Source: Streptomyces sp. V1I1
GTDB lineage: Bacteria > Actinomycetota > Actinomycetes > Streptomycetales > Streptomycetaceae
Direction of reading: 5' to 3'
Length of the DNA stretch: 64,000 bases
Assembly (NCBI RefSeq): GCF_030817355.1
Contig: NZ_JAUSZH010000001.1
Span: forward strand, 6,644,501 to 6,708,500
Part shown: positions 42,587 to 52,112 of the stretch, one piece after another
Position numbering within the stretch: position 1 is the first letter of the stretch
Layout of the letters: each line of letters begins with the position of its first letter
Notes under the pieces: model-generated
What the model was told of the DNA's origin: nothing
What the model saw: the letters and a program-made list of their open reading frames with translations, nothing else
Database searches by the model: none
Made by a program: the position numbers and the translations under genes

Positions 42587-43512
42587 GACGCCCCTCCCCG
42601 CGGGATCCCGATGCTCAGCGCCGCCGGACGGCGACGCGCGGCTCTGCTCACGCCCTTCTCCTTGAGGATCACTCTGAGGACACGCAACCCGTCCCGGACG
42701 GCTCGAAGGTTGCTGACGCCGTGGATGCGCAGGTACTCGTGGCTGGGGACCTCCTGCACCCGCAGTCCCGCCTTGACCACCCTGATGTTCATCAGGGTCT
42801 CGATCTCGAAGCCGGTGCAGTCCAGGGTGATCCTGTCCAGGCAGTGCTTCCAGAAGGCGTTGTAGCCGTAGCAGAGGTCGGTGTAACGGGCCCCGAACTT
42901 GGCGTTGACGACGGTGCAGAGAACCCAGTTGCCGAGCTTGCGGATCGGGGTCATGTCGTCGGTGCCGCCGCCGTTGGCGAAGCGGGAGCCCTTGGCGAAG
43001 TCGGCGCCCGAGACGAGTGCCGAGACGTACGACACGATCTCCTGGCCGTCCGCCGAGCCATCCGCGTCGACCATCACGATGATGTCGCCGGTGCAGGCGG
43101 CGAATCCGCTGATGAGGGCATCCCCTTTGCCCTTGCCGACCTGCTTGACGACCTTGACGTCCGGCCACAGCTCGCGGGCGACCTGGACGGTGTTGTCGCT
43201 GGAATTCCCGTCGACCAGGACGACTTCATGAATCCAGTCGGGCAGGGTCTTGAAGACGTACGGAAGATTTTCCGCCTCATTCATGGCGGGGATCACGACG
43301 CTCACCGGCGGAGTGATCGCGAGATGTGAGGAGATCGGCCGGTACGCAGCGGCTATTCGGCCGGCTCCCTGCGCTTGTGATCCGGCGCCTGCTGAGTGGG
43401 CAGCCGCGGATTGTGTGGCTGAATCCCCGGTTGATTCGGCGGTGTTGCCATGGTGCGACGGTGCAATGAACGGATCTTGCCCCGGAGCGGCCGGGTGCAG
43501 GACTGAGCTCAT
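42583..43512 (-). CDS. Family 2 glycosyltransferase (DPM1/DPG-synthase type)
   Basis: 309 residues. An unusual Ala/Ser/Gln-rich N-terminal extension of about 70 residues precedes the catalytic core: PPVSVVIPAMNEAENLPYVF, VDGNSSDNTVQVARELWPDV, KGKGDALISGF and GDIIVMVDADGSADGQEI (D-x-D). Region DLCYGYNAFWKHCLD and CTGFEIETLMNIRVVKAGLRVQEVP resemble polyprenyl-phosphate sugar transferases. ATG chosen after AGGGAAG; the frame is open further upstream but in non-coding-looking sequence. First gene of the glycan operon, probably making a lipid-linked sugar donor or glucosyl-carrier. Confidence 0.87.
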   Translation of the reverse strand: MSSVLHPAAPGQDPFIAPSHHGNTAESTGDSATQSAAAHSAGAGSQAQGAGRIAAAYRPISSHLAITPPVSVVIPAMNEAENLPYVFKTLPDWIHEVVLVDGNSSDNTVQVARELWPDVKVVKQVGKGKGDALISGFAACTGDIIVMVDADGSADGQEIVSYVSALVSGADFAKGSRFANGGGTDDMTPIRKLGNWVLCTVVNAKFGARYTDLCYGYNAFWKHCLDRITLDCTGFEIETLMNIRVVKAGLRVQEVPSHEYLRIHGVSNLRAVRDGLRVLRVILKEKGVSRAARRRPAALSIGIPRGGAS

Positions 43513-43871
43513 GAGTCTGACTTCCCTCTCTACCGGTGGACTGCCCGCCCCCGGGCAGTCCGGATGAGTTTCCGGTTCGAAAGGGGGGTTGTTCTCACCC
43601 CGGCCATGACGGCATAGCACTCCGTACTTGGTGGGTGAGCTGGCAAAACTGGCCGCGCGGCGTACGGCTCGGATTGAGCGCGAAAACCGAGCACGGCACC
43701 CCCCTACCGCGCCCCGCTCCGGATCCATCGCGACGCCTGAGCCCTCCCCTAGAGCCGCTTTGCATGATGGACCGTTGCGGGTGGATGTACGACGGTATTG
43801 ATGATTAGGACTGTATGGCAAGACCTGGAACGGGGACTCACTTTTTTACTTTTTTGATACCGATTCGGTGG
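43513..43871. other. Intergenic stretch upstream of the glycan operon
   Basis: No gene seen. The sequence is notably AT-richer than its surroundings toward 43790-43870 and holds two T6 runs (CTTTTTTAC and ACTTTTTTGA near 43842-43857) just past the end of the convergently arranged small membrane gene. It should hold the promoter of the glycosyltransferase operon. Confidence 0.5.
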
Positions 43872-44315
43872 TCAGATACGGAAGCGTCCCGATCGGATTC
43901 TCTTGATCCTTTTCATCAACCGGTCTACCGGATCGATGTGTTCCGCATTCCGGATACGCCGTACCGGTGTCCAGAGGAAGAGAAGAGCGGTGATCACGGC
44001 GATTGTCGTAATCCCGCCATTGGCCGTCAGGACCCGTGGCGACGACAGGGATTGGGCGATGAGCAGATCGATGGCCACCGCGCCGGTCGCGGCCACGGCG
44101 GCACGCGCGGCCGGCTCCAGCCGGTGAAGTACGGCGGCCAGGCCTCCGGCCGGCCCCGCGAACAGGAAGAAGAGGATGAACGGCGCGCGCAGCGGCGATT
44201 GGGCGCCGGTGAGCGTCAGTGCGACTCCGACCCCCGAGATGGCGGACGCGACGCCCGCGAGAGCCGGCAGTAGATCCGTCCGGACTGCGGACGGCTTGTC
44301 CTTGATCATCTGCAT
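43872..44315 (-). CDS. Small integral membrane protein, unknown
   Basis: 147 residues with three to four hydrophobic segments (about 15-38, 44-60, 72-92, 100-116) and a strongly basic C-terminus (RLMKRIKRIRSGRFRI). Start MQMIKDKPSAVRTDLL with a GGGG-containing leader upstream. No family recognised. The same strand as the glycan operon, but separated by 359 bases. Confidence 0.65.
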   Translation of the reverse strand: MQMIKDKPSAVRTDLLPALAGVASAISGVGVALTLTGAQSPLRAPFILFFLFAGPAGGLAAVLHRLEPAARAAVAATGAVAIDLLIAQSLSSPRVLTANGGITTIAVITALLFLWTPVRRIRNAEHIDPVDRLMKRIKRIRSGRFRI

Positions 44316-44485
44316 GACGGACTTTGCCCCCCGGTGCCGGTTTCCGAGTCTCAATGCTGGGCAGTCGGCGACGCTCCGTCAAGAAGCCAGATGTCCTCAC
44401 CGAATCTTCTTGGCATGGACACTTCCGGTGAAGTATGGGCCTTGCTACGACAGTTGTGGCAGAGATCCTGCTAAAGGGAGGTTCC

Positions 44486-45295
44486 ATGAAACTGTCCCGA
44501 ATCGCGGCATTCTCATCCTCACTCCTCCTCGGCGCCGTTCTCGCTCTCACCGGAGCCGGCCAGGCACAGGCCTCGGACACCGCCCTGGCACTGGACTATG
44601 TCGCCCTCGGCGACTCGTACTCATCGGGCGTCGGGGCCGGCAGCTACGACAGCGGCAGCGGCAACTGCAAGCGCAGCAGCCGTGCCTTCCCCAGGCTCTG
44701 GGCGGCCTCGCATTCACCCTCGTCGTTCGCGTTCACCGCTTGCTCGGGCGCTCGTACGGGTGATGTCACAGCCGGTCAGCTCGCCCCCCTCAGCTCCGCG
44801 ACCGACCTCGTATCCATCACTGTCGGAGGCAATGACGCGGGCTTCGCCGACGTCATGACCACCTGCGTCCTGCAGTCCGAGTCCACCTGCATCAACCGCA
44901 TCAACCAGGCGAAGAGCTACGTCGATTCGACCCTGCCGGGCAAGCTCGACTCCGTGTACTCGGCCATCAGATCCAAGGCTCCGGCGGCCCAGGTCGTCGT
45001 CCTCGGCTACCCACGCTTCTACAAGCTCAGCGGCAGTTGCGCCGCCGGGCTGAGCGAGAACGAACGGGCCGCGATCAACGGCGCGGCCGACTACCTCAAC
45101 GTCGCCACCGCGAAGCGCGCGGCCGACCACGGCTACGACTTCGCGGACGTCACCCCCGCCTTCACCGGACACGAGATCTGCTCCGGGTCGGCCTGGCTGC
45201 ACAGCGTCAACTGGCTCAACATCGGCGAGTCCTACCACCCCACCGCCTCCGGACAGTCCGGCGGCTACCTGTCGGTGTTCACCTCGCACGCCTGA
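44486..45295 (+). CDS. Secreted SGNH/GDSL esterase
   Basis: 269 residues, AAAGGGAGG before the ATG. Signal peptide 1-29 (LLLGAVLALTGAGQAQA). SGNH blocks: GDSYSSG with nucleophile Ser44, block II Gly in ACSGARTGDV, block III GGNDAGF, and block V YHPTASG with the catalytic His. Six Cys would form three disulfides, as in Streptomyces esterase/lipase relatives. Acts outside the cell on acyl or suberin-type esters. Its last 17 bases overlap the end of the convergent kinase gene. Confidence 0.93.
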   Translation: MKLSRIAAFSSSLLLGAVLALTGAGQAQASDTALALDYVALGDSYSSGVGAGSYDSGSGNCKRSSRAFPRLWAASHSPSSFAFTACSGARTGDVTAGQLAPLSSATDLVSITVGGNDAGFADVMTTCVLQSESTCINRINQAKSYVDSTLPGKLDSVYSAIRSKAPAAQVVVLGYPRFYKLSGSCAAGLSENERAAINGAADYLNVATAKRAADHGYDFADVTPAFTGHEICSGSAWLHSVNWLNIGESYHPTASGQSGGYLSVFTSHA

Positions 45296-46985
45296 ACACG
45301 GAACTCGCCGCGCTCGCAGTGTTCGCGACGCTCGGTGTGTTCGGTGTGTTCGCGGCGTCCGGTGTGTAGGAGCTCTCGTCCGTCGGGAGCTCCTGCTCGC
45401 AGGTGACCGAGAAGTCGATCCAATTCGAGCGCACCTCGACCGGGCTCCGGACCTCCACCCGGATCCGGTCGTGGTGCGTCTCGTTCGCCTTGTACGTCAG
45501 CTCGGTGTGGCTGACCTGTTTCTGCTTCGGGCCCCCGGCCGCGAAGTGCAGCGTCTTCCAGCCGGAGCCGGAGCTCTCGCCACTCTTGGTCGCCCAGCGG
45601 TAGTCGACAGCCGCCGGGGTGCGGCCGACCGTGATCGTCGCCCGGAAGGCCGGAGCCTCCGCTTCCGGTGGCGGGCAGGCGCCCGAGTAACTGCCGTGCA
45701 CGGTCTCGACGTACACCTTCACGGTCTGCGGCGGCGTGACTGTACCGCCATTGCCCGCGCCGTTGCCGCCGTCGTCGCCCCCGCCGTCGCCTCCGTCGGT
45801 CGTGCCGCCGTCCGTCCCTCCGCCCGGGGCGGACGCCGTACTGCCCGTGCTTGCGCTCGAAGTCCCCGACGCAGGGACCGAGCCGCCGCCGTTGTCGTCC
45901 CGGCCGCCCTGGTCCTTGCCCTTGTTGACCAGCGCCCAGGCCAGTCCGCCGACCGCGAGCAGCAGGATGGCCACCCCGGCGACCAGCACCATCGCTGCCC
46001 GCCGCGCGCGTTCCGGCGGTACACCGGTCGTGGCCGTGGTGGCCGTACCGGGCACGGGATGCGGCACGAACGGGGTCGGGGGAGTGGCGGGGGTGGGGGA
46101 CGCGGCCGAGACGGTGGGGCTGTACGGGCCGGGCGGCGGCGGAACGGTACGCGCGCCGCCGCCCGCGCCGATGACCCGCAGTTGATGCTCGGCCTCCTCC
46201 GCCGAGAGCCGTTCCGCCGGATCCTTGCGCAGCAGCCCCGCGAGTACCGGCGCCAGCGCACCGGCCCTGCGCGGCGGCGGCAGTTCCTCGTCGACGACGG
46301 CCCGCAGCGTGTTCAGCGGGGTGTCCTGGCGGAACGGGGTGTTGCCCTCGACCGCGGCGTACAGCAGCACCCCGAGCGACCACAGATCCGACTCCGGCCC
46401 CGGTGTACGCCCCAGCGCCCGCTCGGGGGCGAGGAATTCGGGGGAGCCGATCAGTTCGCCGGTCATGGTGAGGTTGGAGGTCCCCTCGACCGTGGCGATG
46501 CCGAAGTCGGTGAGCACTACGCGGCCGTCATTGGCGATGAGTACGTTCCCCGGCTTCACATCCCGGTGCAGTACGCCCGCCTCGTGCGCGGCGCGCAGAG
46601 CGGCGAGGATCTCCGCTCCGATGTACGCGACGCGTTGCGGGGGCAAGGGCCCTTCCGCGTCCAGCACATCGGAGAGCGCCAGGCCGCGCACCAGCTCCAT
46701 CACGATCCAGGGCCGGCCGTCCTCGGTCGCCACGTCGTAGACGGTCACCACATTGCGGTGCGAGATCCGGCCCGCGGCCCACGCCTCCCGCTCCAGACGC
46801 GCGTACAGCCGCTGCTCGTCCGTAGTGCCGAGAGCGGCGGGGGCGCGCACCTCCTTGACCGCCACCTCGCGGGCCAGCAGTTCGTCGCGGGCGCGCCACA
46901 CCACGCCCATCCCGCCCTCGCCCAAGGGGCTCAGCAGTCGGTAGCGTCCCGCGACCAGCCGCTCATCGCCCGGCACTTCGCTCAC
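45279..46985 (-). CDS. Transmembrane Ser/Thr protein kinase
   Basis: 568 residues. Kinase domain 15-275: glycine loop GEGGMG (22-27), Lys44 (VAVKEV), HRDVKPGN with Asp142, TDFGIA with Asp160, and SPEFLAPE as the activation end. A Pro/Thr-rich linker, one membrane segment (330-353) and a Gly/Asp-rich spacer lead to an extracellular domain (VKVYVETVHGSYSGACPPPEAEAPAF...VTCEQELP) of unknown ligand, not PASTA. The tail AANTPNTPSVANTASAAS is low-complexity. GTG start. Likely a wall or stress sensor. Confidence 0.92.
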   Translation of the reverse strand: MSEVPGDERLVAGRYRLLSPLGEGGMGVVWRARDELLAREVAVKEVRAPAALGTTDEQRLYARLEREAWAAGRISHRNVVTVYDVATEDGRPWIVMELVRGLALSDVLDAEGPLPPQRVAYIGAEILAALRAAHEAGVLHRDVKPGNVLIANDGRVVLTDFGIATVEGTSNLTMTGELIGSPEFLAPERALGRTPGPESDLWSLGVLLYAAVEGNTPFRQDTPLNTLRAVVDEELPPPRRAGALAPVLAGLLRKDPAERLSAEEAEHQLRVIGAGGGARTVPPPPGPYSPTVSAASPTPATPPTPFVPHPVPGTATTATTGVPPERARRAAMVLVAGVAILLLAVGGLAWALVNKGKDQGGRDDNGGGSVPASGTSSASTGSTASAPGGGTDGGTTDGGDGGGDDGGNGAGNGGTVTPPQTVKVYVETVHGSYSGACPPPEAEAPAFRATITVGRTPAAVDYRWATKSGESSGSGWKTLHFAAGGPKQKQVSHTELTYKANETHHDRIRVEVRSPVEVRSNWIDFSVTCEQELPTDESSYTPDAANTPNTPSVANTASAASSVFRRAR

Positions 46986-47027
46986 AGCGAGCCCCCATCG
47001 GTAGCAGAGCAACTACCCCAAGTTAGC

Positions 47028-48575
47028 TCACGCAAGAGCTGTTGCCGCCCCCTTGAGCGCCAATCCGCATCCGAGGGCGAGGACGATGCAGGCCGTGCCC
47101 AGCGGCATCGCGCGCTGCGCGGCGGAGAAGACCCGTCCCTTGCGGCGGCTCCGGTCGGCCAGCAGGCGGGCGGCGCGATCACCGAGGCGGACCGCGGCGA
47201 AGCCTGCGACGGCGAGAGTGAGGGCGAGCCCGACGCCGTAGGCAATGACGAGCAGCAGACCGAACCAGGCCCGCCCGAGCGCGGCGGCGCCGACGAGCAC
47301 GACGACGGCGGACGGACTGGGGACGAGTCCGCCGGCAAAGCCGAGCAGGAGGGTTGAACGGACGCCCAGGGGGCGGTGGTCGTGGCTGTGCGAGTGCGCA
47401 TGGCCGTGGGAGTGGCCGTGATCGTGCCCGTGCCCGTGCCCGTGGCTGTCGTCGTGGCTGTCGTCGTGGCCGTGGGAGTGACCGTGGCTGTGCCCATGCC
47501 CATGGCTGTGCCCATGCACATCGCCCCGGTTTCTCCACGCCCTGCGTACCAGCACCGCTCCCGCCACCGCCACCAGCGCCCCGCTCGCGACGCCCAGCCA
47601 CGCCACCACCGACGGTGCGGCCGCCGAGCCCAGCGCGATCAGGCCGCCGAGCGCGAACACTCCGAGCGTGTGCGTGATCGTGACCGATGCTCCCAGCGAG
47701 AGGACGTCGCGCAGGGAGTTGCGACCGCCCGCCGCCGCGGCGGCTGCCATCACGGTCTTGCCGTGACCCGGCGCGAGTGCGTGCAGCGCGCCGAGCAGCA
47801 CCGCCGTCGCCAGTGCCAGCGCGGCGAATCCCGCGGTCAGTTCACGCCGGGACACCAGCCCGGTCAGCGCCTGCGTCCAGCGGTCGGTCCCGCGCGGCAG
47901 CACGGAGGCCGGGGGCGCGGCCGCCTCCGACCGGTCCGCCGCCGGCGCCCCGCCGGGAGTGACCGAAAGGCCGGCCGTCCTGCGGTCCAGCGGTGAGGAG
48001 AGCTGCCCTTCCGGGTACCGCGCCAGCCGCTGGGATGCCGACGCCTTGGGTACGTCGGACGAGGTGAGCGTCATCCGGTCGCCGCCGGCCGTGATCTCCC
48101 GCCAGCCCGGCCCCTGGCCGCCGCCCGCCGCACGGAAGGCGATCGTCTGCCGCCCGTCGGGCAGTTCGGCCGTCAGCCTGCACTCGACGCGGAGCGTCGG
48201 CAGCCCGGCCTGCCCGGGGCGTACCTCCGCGTGGCCCGCGCCGGGCGTGAGCGGAACCACGCGGCGTCCGACCACGACCTTGGTGTCCCGCGCCGCGTCA
48301 CCGCAGCGGACCTGAGCCCACTCGGACAGTTCACCGGTGGACATCTCGCGGTCGCCGTCCCGGTCGATCTTCGAACGCGCCTGGGCGGCCGGTATCTCCG
48401 CCAGATCCTCGACATGGTCGACGCTCAGCCGGCCGGGCGAGACGAGGAGCCCGTCGTAACGGTTGACCGTGAAGTTCCCCAGGGGATGCGCGGCGGCCGT
48501 CCCCGCGGGCAGCACGGCGAGCGCCGCCCCGGCGACGAGGACCGCCGCGCCGACGGCGGTCGTACGCCTCTTCAT
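47028..48575 (-). CDS. HoxN/NicO-like nickel/cobalt transporter with His-rich loop
   Basis: 515 residues. N-terminal signal peptide and a 220-residue extracellular part (HPLGNFTVNRYDGLLVSPGRL at the start, with DRDGDREMS as an EF-hand-like loop), then six to seven membrane segments. The motif LLGALHALAPGHGKTVMAA is typical of the NicO/HoxN (UreH-like) class, and a loop of about 45 residues after VHGHSHGHGHSHGH is almost pure His/Asp/Gly/Ser, a metal sink. Exports or imports Ni, Co or another transition metal. Overlaps the TPR gene (ATGA). GGAGG upstream. Confidence 0.88.
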   Translation of the reverse strand: MKRRTTAVGAAVLVAGAALAVLPAGTAAAHPLGNFTVNRYDGLLVSPGRLSVDHVEDLAEIPAAQARSKIDRDGDREMSTGELSEWAQVRCGDAARDTKVVVGRRVVPLTPGAGHAEVRPGQAGLPTLRVECRLTAELPDGRQTIAFRAAGGGQGPGWREITAGGDRMTLTSSDVPKASASQRLARYPEGQLSSPLDRRTAGLSVTPGGAPAADRSEAAAPPASVLPRGTDRWTQALTGLVSRRELTAGFAALALATAVLLGALHALAPGHGKTVMAAAAAAGGRNSLRDVLSLGASVTITHTLGVFALGGLIALGSAAAPSVVAWLGVASGALVAVAGAVLVRRAWRNRGDVHGHSHGHGHSHGHSHGHDDSHDDSHGHGHGHDHGHSHGHAHSHSHDHRPLGVRSTLLLGFAGGLVPSPSAVVVLVGAAALGRAWFGLLLVIAYGVGLALTLAVAGFAAVRLGDRAARLLADRSRRKGRVFSAAQRAMPLGTACIVLALGCGLALKGAATALA

Positions 48576-49924
48576 GACGCCTCCAGAGCCTGCAGCGCGG
48601 TCCGCGCCGCGCGTGAACCGGTGGGGGAGAAGCCGGGGTTGATCTTCAGGGCGGTGGCCAGCGAACCGCGGGCCGCCGCTGTCCTGCCCGCAGCGCGTTC
48701 GATCATGCCGCGGTGGTAGAGGAACACGGCGTTGCGGCAGCCGGTCGGTGCGGACGTCCCCACGTACGAAAGGGCCTCCGCGGAACGGCCGTTGACGTGC
48801 AGGGCCCAGGCGAGCGCGTCCGCCGTGTGCACGGTGCGGCGCTTGCGCCACTCGGCGCGTGCGGCGTCCAGGGCCTGGGCCCGGTCACCGTGGTCGGCCA
48901 GCGCGAGAGCCGTGTCCAGGTCGGTGTCCACGCCATTGGCGCGGGCCAACTCGGTCCAGGTGCCGATGAGTTCGTACTGGGCACGGGCATCGGCCTTGCG
49001 CCCACCGGCCTCGTACAGCTCACCGAGGGCCACCAGCTGTCCGGGCAGCGGCAGCCGGTTCACCACCGCTTCGAGCCCGGACACGGCGGCCTTGGTGTCC
49101 CCGCGAGCGGCCTGCGTGCGGGCACGGCCCTCGAGCGCGGGCAGATACGCCGGGTCCGCCTCCAGTGCGGTCGCAAAGTGCCGCAGGGCCATGGCGTACG
49201 CACCCTGGCTCCACTCCAGCTGGCCCAGAGCAGTCGCCACATACGCCGTGTCACCGGGGGAGGAGGCCGACTCCAGCGCCTGTCCGAGCACCCGGCGGGC
49301 TCCCGCGATGTCGCCGCGCAGCTCCAGTACGTACGCATAGCGCGTGAAGACGGGAATACCGGGGCGGCGGCGGTCGGCCTCCTCGGCCGCCGCCAACGCC
49401 TTTGGATAGCTGCCCAGTTCGACGAGGGCGTCGATCCGGGAGGCCAGTGCCCGCTCGCCGTACGGATTGACCTTCAGCGCCGCCTCCGCCTCCCGCAGCG
49501 CGCCGCGGAAGTCGTGCCGCGCCGCCGCGAGCGCGGCACGACCCGCGAGTGCCGCGTCATTGCCCTGCGGCTGGAGAGCCAGTGAACGGGCGAGCGCCTT
49601 GTCCGCCTGCGGGTACCGGGTCGGGTCGCCGCCGGTCCTGGCCTGCTCGACATAGGCGGCGCCCAGCGCCGCCCACCCCCGGGCGTCCTTGGGCTGCGCC
49701 CGCAGATGCGCCTGGAGGCCGGTGACCCCGCGGCCGAGGTCACCGGTGCCGATCCGGTCGAACGGCGCGTCCGCCACGGGGGCTGCGGTGCGGGCCGCCG
49801 GGGGCTCCTGGTCCCCCCGGCCGGCCACGACAGCACCCGCGGTGAGCGCGACGGCCATCACGCCGGCGGGAAGGAGGATTCCCCAGCGCCGGGCGCCCGC
49901 CCCTGATTCCCTTCGCAGGGACAT
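48572..49924 (-). CDS. Tetratricopeptide repeat protein
   Basis: 450 residues. Residues 13-35 are a membrane or signal segment (WGILLPAGVMAVALTAGAVVAG), followed by about nine TPR helices pairs (for example GWAALGAAYVEQARTGG, ALAGRAALAAARHDFRGALREAEAAL and the last RGSLATALKINPGFSP). A protein-interaction scaffold outside the membrane. It lies between DUF4331 and the metal transporter, coupled to the latter by a 4-base overlap; this trio recurs in actinomycetes and probably works together in metal or envelope handling, though no function is proven. Confidence 0.85.
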   Translation of the reverse strand: MSLRRESGAGARRWGILLPAGVMAVALTAGAVVAGRGDQEPPAARTAAPVADAPFDRIGTGDLGRGVTGLQAHLRAQPKDARGWAALGAAYVEQARTGGDPTRYPQADKALARSLALQPQGNDAALAGRAALAAARHDFRGALREAEAALKVNPYGERALASRIDALVELGSYPKALAAAEEADRRRPGIPVFTRYAYVLELRGDIAGARRVLGQALESASSPGDTAYVATALGQLEWSQGAYAMALRHFATALEADPAYLPALEGRARTQAARGDTKAAVSGLEAVVNRLPLPGQLVALGELYEAGGRKADARAQYELIGTWTELARANGVDTDLDTALALADHGDRAQALDAARAEWRKRRTVHTADALAWALHVNGRSAEALSYVGTSAPTGCRNAVFLYHRGMIERAAGRTAAARGSLATALKINPGFSPTGSRAARTALQALEAS

Positions 49925-49947
49925 GTGTCTTGCCCTTTCCGCTCGTA

Positions 49948-50020
49948 GATGCGTACGGCCAGATGCGTACGGCCAGCTGCGTACGGCTCAGATGCGTACG
50001 GCTCAGATGCGTACGGCTCA
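49948..50020. repeat. 14/15-bp tandem repeat between DUF4331 and TPR genes
   Basis: Five units of the form GATGCGTACGGC(T)CA fill the gap between the two genes; the last unit supplies the DUF4331 stop codon. Units differ by single bases and one inserted T. Confidence 0.85.
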
Positions 50021-51553
50021 GCTGTACGGATTCCGTCGCCGCATCCGCCACCAGTTGAGGCCCAGGGCGACGAGCAGTACCCCCGCGCCCGCGGCGACCG
50101 CGGATGCGATCAGCGTGGTGCTGGTGGCGTCACTGTTGGAGGCGGCAGACGACGCGCCACCGGAGAGCAGATTGCCCTGGGCGTCCTTGGTGCCGCCTTC
50201 CTTGGCGAGCGGCCCCCGGGAGCCGGCCGTCGGGAGTGCCACGTACGGGAAGGCCTTGCCGAACTTCTGGTCGTTCTCGTTGACCGCGTCGCCCAAGTCG
50301 TTCTTCTGGCCGAGGAGTTCGCCCTCGACGACCTGGAGCGCGATGTCCAGCACGTCGTCCGTCAGCCGCCGCCCGTTGGGGAATCCGGCGTTGTCGCCGT
50401 CCAGCACGCCCAGCCTCTTGGGCTCGGCACTCGGCTGGATTGAGGTGTTGAGCCGCAGCATCTCCGCGGGACGGACTTGCGGCGGCTTGTTGAGCTTGTC
50501 GACCCCGGTCAGGAACACCGAGACCAGGTCGTTGCGCGGTTCGGCCGGGGCCTTGATCTTGTAGATGCCCTCGATCAGCTTCGGCAGTTCCGGCTTGGTG
50601 ACGAAGTTCAGGAAGTCACCGTCGTTCCAGGGGGCGGACGCGTTGAACTTGTCCTTGTCCTTCACGGGTATGACGACCTCGTTGACCAGCGGCATACCGA
50701 GCCGGGACACCTGGGTCCAGTGACCGCTCGCACTCTTGCGCTGGGTGGTCGACCAGATGCCGACGATCGGCTGCTCCTCCGACTCCTGGATGTACGCGGT
50801 CGGCACCTGCAGGGCGATGGAGTTGACGCTGTAGCCCTTGAGCGTGTCGTTGCCGACCTCGGAGAGATTGCCGCCGTAGAGCAGGTCGAAGACGCGCAGG
50901 TCGAGGAAGAAGGGATCGTCCGCCTGGCCCGCGAACGCCATGGAGCCGCCCGGGAGGTGCTTGACCGCCTGGTCGCGCAGGGCCTGGTAGTCCGGCATGG
51001 ACGCCTTGCCCACGTTCGACGGTGCCACCGGCAGATCGTCGGCGATCTTTGTGCTGTGCTTCACATGCTGGTTCTTCAGCCTCAGCAGATCGATGTCGTA
51101 CGTCTGCGTGATGTTGAGGTCCGGGTCGTCGAGGGAGGTGACGGCGCCGGTGTTGAAAAGGAACGTATTGCCGTTCTTGACGTGGTCCTTGAAGGTCCAC
51201 CGGTAGATCAGGTCGCCCTGGGCGTCGCCGTCACTGTCGATGTGGATGTCGTACTGGGCGTCGTCGGCGAACTTGAAGAAGTTCGGGCCGCCGGCCGGCT
51301 CCTGGAACGGCAGCACGTTGGCGACGAGCGTGGTGGTGTCCGGCTTGTCGGGGCTGACGAACGCGTACACGTCCGTGTTGTCGTACTGCGGCTGCCCGGA
51401 GATCAGCGGGGCCTCGCGGTGGCTGGAAGCCTCGGCCGTGCCCGGCTCCAGCCCGGTCACACCGGAAGCCACGAGCGTCCCGGCGGCCAGCGCGACGCAG
51501 GTAAGAGCGGCGAGCCTCCTGGGCCCCCGCCCGCTGCTGCTCATTGCGGTCAT
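50018..51553 (-). CDS. DUF4331 secreted/anchored protein
   Basis: 511 residues. Signal peptide about 1-42, then the DUF4331 start SSHREAPLISGQPQYDNTDVYAFVSPD, which defines the family, and the body with FFKFADDAQYDIHIDSDGDAQGDLIYRW and NPADPFFLDLRVFDLLYGG-like segments. A C-terminal membrane helix (LIASAVAAGAGVLLVALGLNWW) with RMRRRN ends it, so it is anchored on the outside. DUF4331 proteins occur with metal transporters; function unproven. First gene of the operon with the TPR protein and the HoxN-like transporter. Confidence 0.9.
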   Translation of the reverse strand: MTAMSSSGRGPRRLAALTCVALAAGTLVASGVTGLEPGTAEASSHREAPLISGQPQYDNTDVYAFVSPDKPDTTTLVANVLPFQEPAGGPNFFKFADDAQYDIHIDSDGDAQGDLIYRWTFKDHVKNGNTFLFNTGAVTSLDDPDLNITQTYDIDLLRLKNQHVKHSTKIADDLPVAPSNVGKASMPDYQALRDQAVKHLPGGSMAFAGQADDPFFLDLRVFDLLYGGNLSEVGNDTLKGYSVNSIALQVPTAYIQESEEQPIVGIWSTTQRKSASGHWTQVSRLGMPLVNEVVIPVKDKDKFNASAPWNDGDFLNFVTKPELPKLIEGIYKIKAPAEPRNDLVSVFLTGVDKLNKPPQVRPAEMLRLNTSIQPSAEPKRLGVLDGDNAGFPNGRRLTDDVLDIALQVVEGELLGQKNDLGDAVNENDQKFGKAFPYVALPTAGSRGPLAKEGGTKDAQGNLLSGGASSAASNSDATSTTLIASAVAAGAGVLLVALGLNWWRMRRRNPYS

Positions 51554-51812
51554 CGAATCCGTCCTTCGCGAGTGCTGGTCTTGCTTCGATGCAAGCCATT
51601 CGGTGCGGAGGGCTGTTCGGATTGGTCGGGAGTCCGGGAAAGTTTTTCCTGACGCACTGTCCAACTCGCCCTGGAATCACGTGGATTCGGTGAGTAGTCG
51701 TCAACTCGCGTACGGGTGTGGTGAATCCTGTGACCGGAATACACGAGTGTCACCGCGGGACGATAGGGTTAACCTGCCCGGACCGGGTGCCCTCGTACGG
51801 GTGGGGAGTGAC

Positions 51813-52076
51813 ATGGAACAGATAACGGTGCGCAGCAGGGCGCGAGTGCCTGCAATCACGTGTGGGAGCAGTGCGACCAGCACGCGTCTCGACCGACATC
51901 TCTCGGTGCTCGGCGGCCCTGCCGTCCCGCAGGGTGAGTCGGCCGAGGCGACGTCGTTGATGCGCGAGCTCACCTCACGCGATGTCGCGCACACCCGCAA
52001 GAGCAAGAGCGCGCGTGTCTCGCTCTTCGCGCCGCTCCGGCGGCTGCGTCGCTCACTGTTCGGCAGCCGCGGCTGA
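51813..52076 (+). CDS. Small conserved-looking basic protein, unknown
   Basis: 87 residues, ATG after GGGGAG. It is rich in Ser, Arg and Leu, with a basic C-terminal helix (KSKSARVSLFAPLRRLRRSL). No membrane segment and no known family. Divergent from DUF4331 by about 260 bases. Codon use follows the genome, which supports a real gene, but nothing shows its role. Confidence 0.6.
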   Translation: MEQITVRSRARVPAITCGSSATSTRLDRHLSVLGGPAVPQGESAEATSLMRELTSRDVAHTRKSKSARVSLFAPLRRLRRSLFGSRG

Positions 52077-52112
52077 CCGACCCCCAGGACGTTCTCTCCT
52101 ACGCGAACGCGC

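Noticed and set aside
45471..47357. 628-codon plus-strand frame opposite the kinase and transporter
   Set aside because: Arg/Ala-rich, no domain; the minus strand has intact kinase motifs and a metal transporter.
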